A stretch of DNA of 64,000 nt from Pseudoalteromonas sp. (GTDB lineage Bacteria > Pseudomonadota > Gammaproteobacteria > Enterobacterales > Alteromonadaceae). Positions 63,277-64,000 of this stretch are shown here, in pieces. The stretch covers positions 124,001 through 188,000 of the forward strand of contig NZ_JAGYIU010000004.1 in NCBI RefSeq assembly GCF_018402495.1, in the 5' to 3' direction. The translations under genes and the position numbers were made by a program. The number at the start of each line of letters is the position of its first letter. Within the stretch, counting starts at the first letter, position 1. The notes below the pieces were generated by a model. It did no database searches, was not told the origin of the DNA, and saw nothing but the letters and a program-made list of their open reading frames with translations.

Positions 63277-64000
63277 TTAGGTTTTAAAAACACTGGCAGA
63301 GTTTTTTAATTGTGCAGCTAGTTCTTTCATATCCCGAGAGTAAGTTTGAACCTGTTCAATTTTAGCCATACTATTTTGTCCGGCCGATACCACTTCATTA
63401 ATATTTTTGCTTAAATCTTCTGCAACAGTACTTTGCTCTGTAACTGCGCTCGATATATGGCTCGACATTTGGGTAATAGATCCAATAGCGTCAGAAATAT
63501 TTGCAATAAGCTCGCTCGCTGCACTTGCTGCATTCATACTGTCTTGACTCATATTTTTGCTAAGCTGCATTACATTCACTGCAGACTGAGAGCCTTCTTG
63601 TAGCTTTTCAATAGTGGCATGAATTTCAGCGGTGCTTTTTTGCGTTCGGCTTGCTAAAGAACGAACTTCATCAGCAACTACGGCAAATCCTCGGCCTTGC
63701 TCACCCGCACGAGCGGCTTCAATAGCGGCGTTTAATGCCAGCAAATTTGTTTGCTCTGCAATAGCTTGAATAACGTCAAGTACCGACACAATTCCCTGAA
63801 CTGACTCTTCAAGTTTACTAATAACTCTGGATGATTCATCAAGTTGACCGACTAAACTTTCAATGGAGTTGATAGAGCTTAAAAACGCCTCATGTACTTT
63901 TTGTGCATCTATATTAGCGGTTTCTGCAGAGCTTAAGGTGTGCTTGGCGTTGTTTTTTATTTCGGTTGCTGAGGATGCCATTTGCGTTATAGCTGTGGCT
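63277..64000 (-). CDS. Methyl-accepting chemotaxis protein, C-terminal part (5' end outside window)
   Basis: The frame is open through the right edge of the window (upstream codons read ATAITQ before [15 protein letters not shown]), so only the last 240 or so residues are present and the ATG at 63981 is internal. It contains the receptor signalling domain with [34 protein letters not shown] and a C-terminal helix ending [13 protein letters not shown]. No sensor domain is visible. A recognisable pentapeptide for CheR is absent. Confidence 0.9.
   Translation of the reverse strand, partial: ATAITQMASSATEIKNNAKHTLSSAETANIDAQKVHEAFLSSINSIESLVGQLDESSRVISKLEESVQGIVSVLDVIQAIAEQTNLLALNAAIEAARAGEQGRGFAVVADEVRSLASRTQKSTAEIHATIEKLQEGSQSAVNVMQLSKNMSQDSMNAASAASELIANISDAIGSITQMSSHISSAVTEQSTVAEDLSKNINEVVSAGQNSMAKIEQVQTYSRDMKELAAQLKNSASVFKT

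Overview
The window is chromosomal DNA of an AT-rich marine gammaproteobacterium, most likely a Pseudoalteromonas (order Alteromonadales). This is inferred from the conserved blocks (queA-tgt-yajC-secDF; rpsU-yqeY-dnaG-rpoD; prmA/dusB-fis; ftsY-ftsE-ftsX-rpoH; gpmM-envC; yibN-grxC-secB-gpsA), the closeness of the proteins to their E. coli counterparts, and the number of c-di-GMP and chemotaxis proteins. I saw no prophage, CRISPR array or rRNA. There is one tRNA (Met, CAT).

Layout. 1-6.2 kb: phosphate uptake (3' part of pstA, pstB, phoU, a PhoU-like DUF47 protein, a PiT transporter), then oxyR. 6.2-9.2 kb: a small membrane protein and a REC-REC-PAS-GGDEF-EAL protein. 9.3-15.1 kb: a 261-bp palindromic repeat, then queA, tgt, yajC, secD, secF. 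15.2-20.4 kb: an EAL-CBS-GGDEF protein, suhB, a VOC protein, a DUF1707/LiaF-like protein, a two-BON periplasmic protein and a 52-codon Pmp3/YqaE gene. 20.6-24.0 kb: tRNA-Met, then a variable-looking stretch with an RluA-like synthase, an orphan exported protein and a RAYT transposase among GGACAGGCAT repeats. 24-29.9 kb: an isomerase, a tight five-gene operon (creA, unknown, LysE-type exporter, gamma-glutamylcyclotransferase, serine hydrolase), a histone-deacetylase-like hydrolase and a small unknown gene. 29.9-35.8 kb: two more c-di-GMP proteins around a DUF2797 gene. 35.9-47.9 kb, all minus strand: purD, an exported methyltransferase, purH, fis, dusB, prmA, rpoD, dnaG, yqeY, rpsU, rsmD. 48.1-54.9 kb, plus strand: ftsY, ftsE, ftsX, rpoH and a dCache chemoreceptor. 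55.2-60.0 kb, minus strand: yibQ, an S41 protease, envC, gpmM. 60.5-62.9 kb, plus strand: yibN, grxC, secB, gpsA. The right edge holds the 3' part of another chemoreceptor gene.

How genes work together. Protein export and membrane biogenesis recur (YajC-SecDF, SecB, FtsY, FtsEX with EnvC). The block from rsmD to purH is translation, replication and purine housekeeping. Four proteins with GGDEF and EAL domains lie within 30 kb, each with a different sensory front end and different losses in catalytic motifs, so they probably make separate inputs to c-di-GMP.

The most unusual signals are non-coding: (1) a perfect CIRCE operator (TTAGCACTC-N9-GAGTGCTAA) in front of rpoH; (2) two 162-bp copies of a full-length palindromic element, about 78% identical by hand count, in which several differences are compensatory; (3) a phased array of degenerate heptanucleotides between a chemoreceptor gene and yibQ; (4) four TTGATCAA-like octamers in dyad arrangement at the rpsU promoter; (5) a RAYT transposase bracketed by oppositely oriented GGACAGGCAT motifs; (6) a 261-bp element with perfect 23-bp terminal inverted repeats upstream of queA. 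No database search was possible, so family names rest on recognised motifs and remembered homologues.
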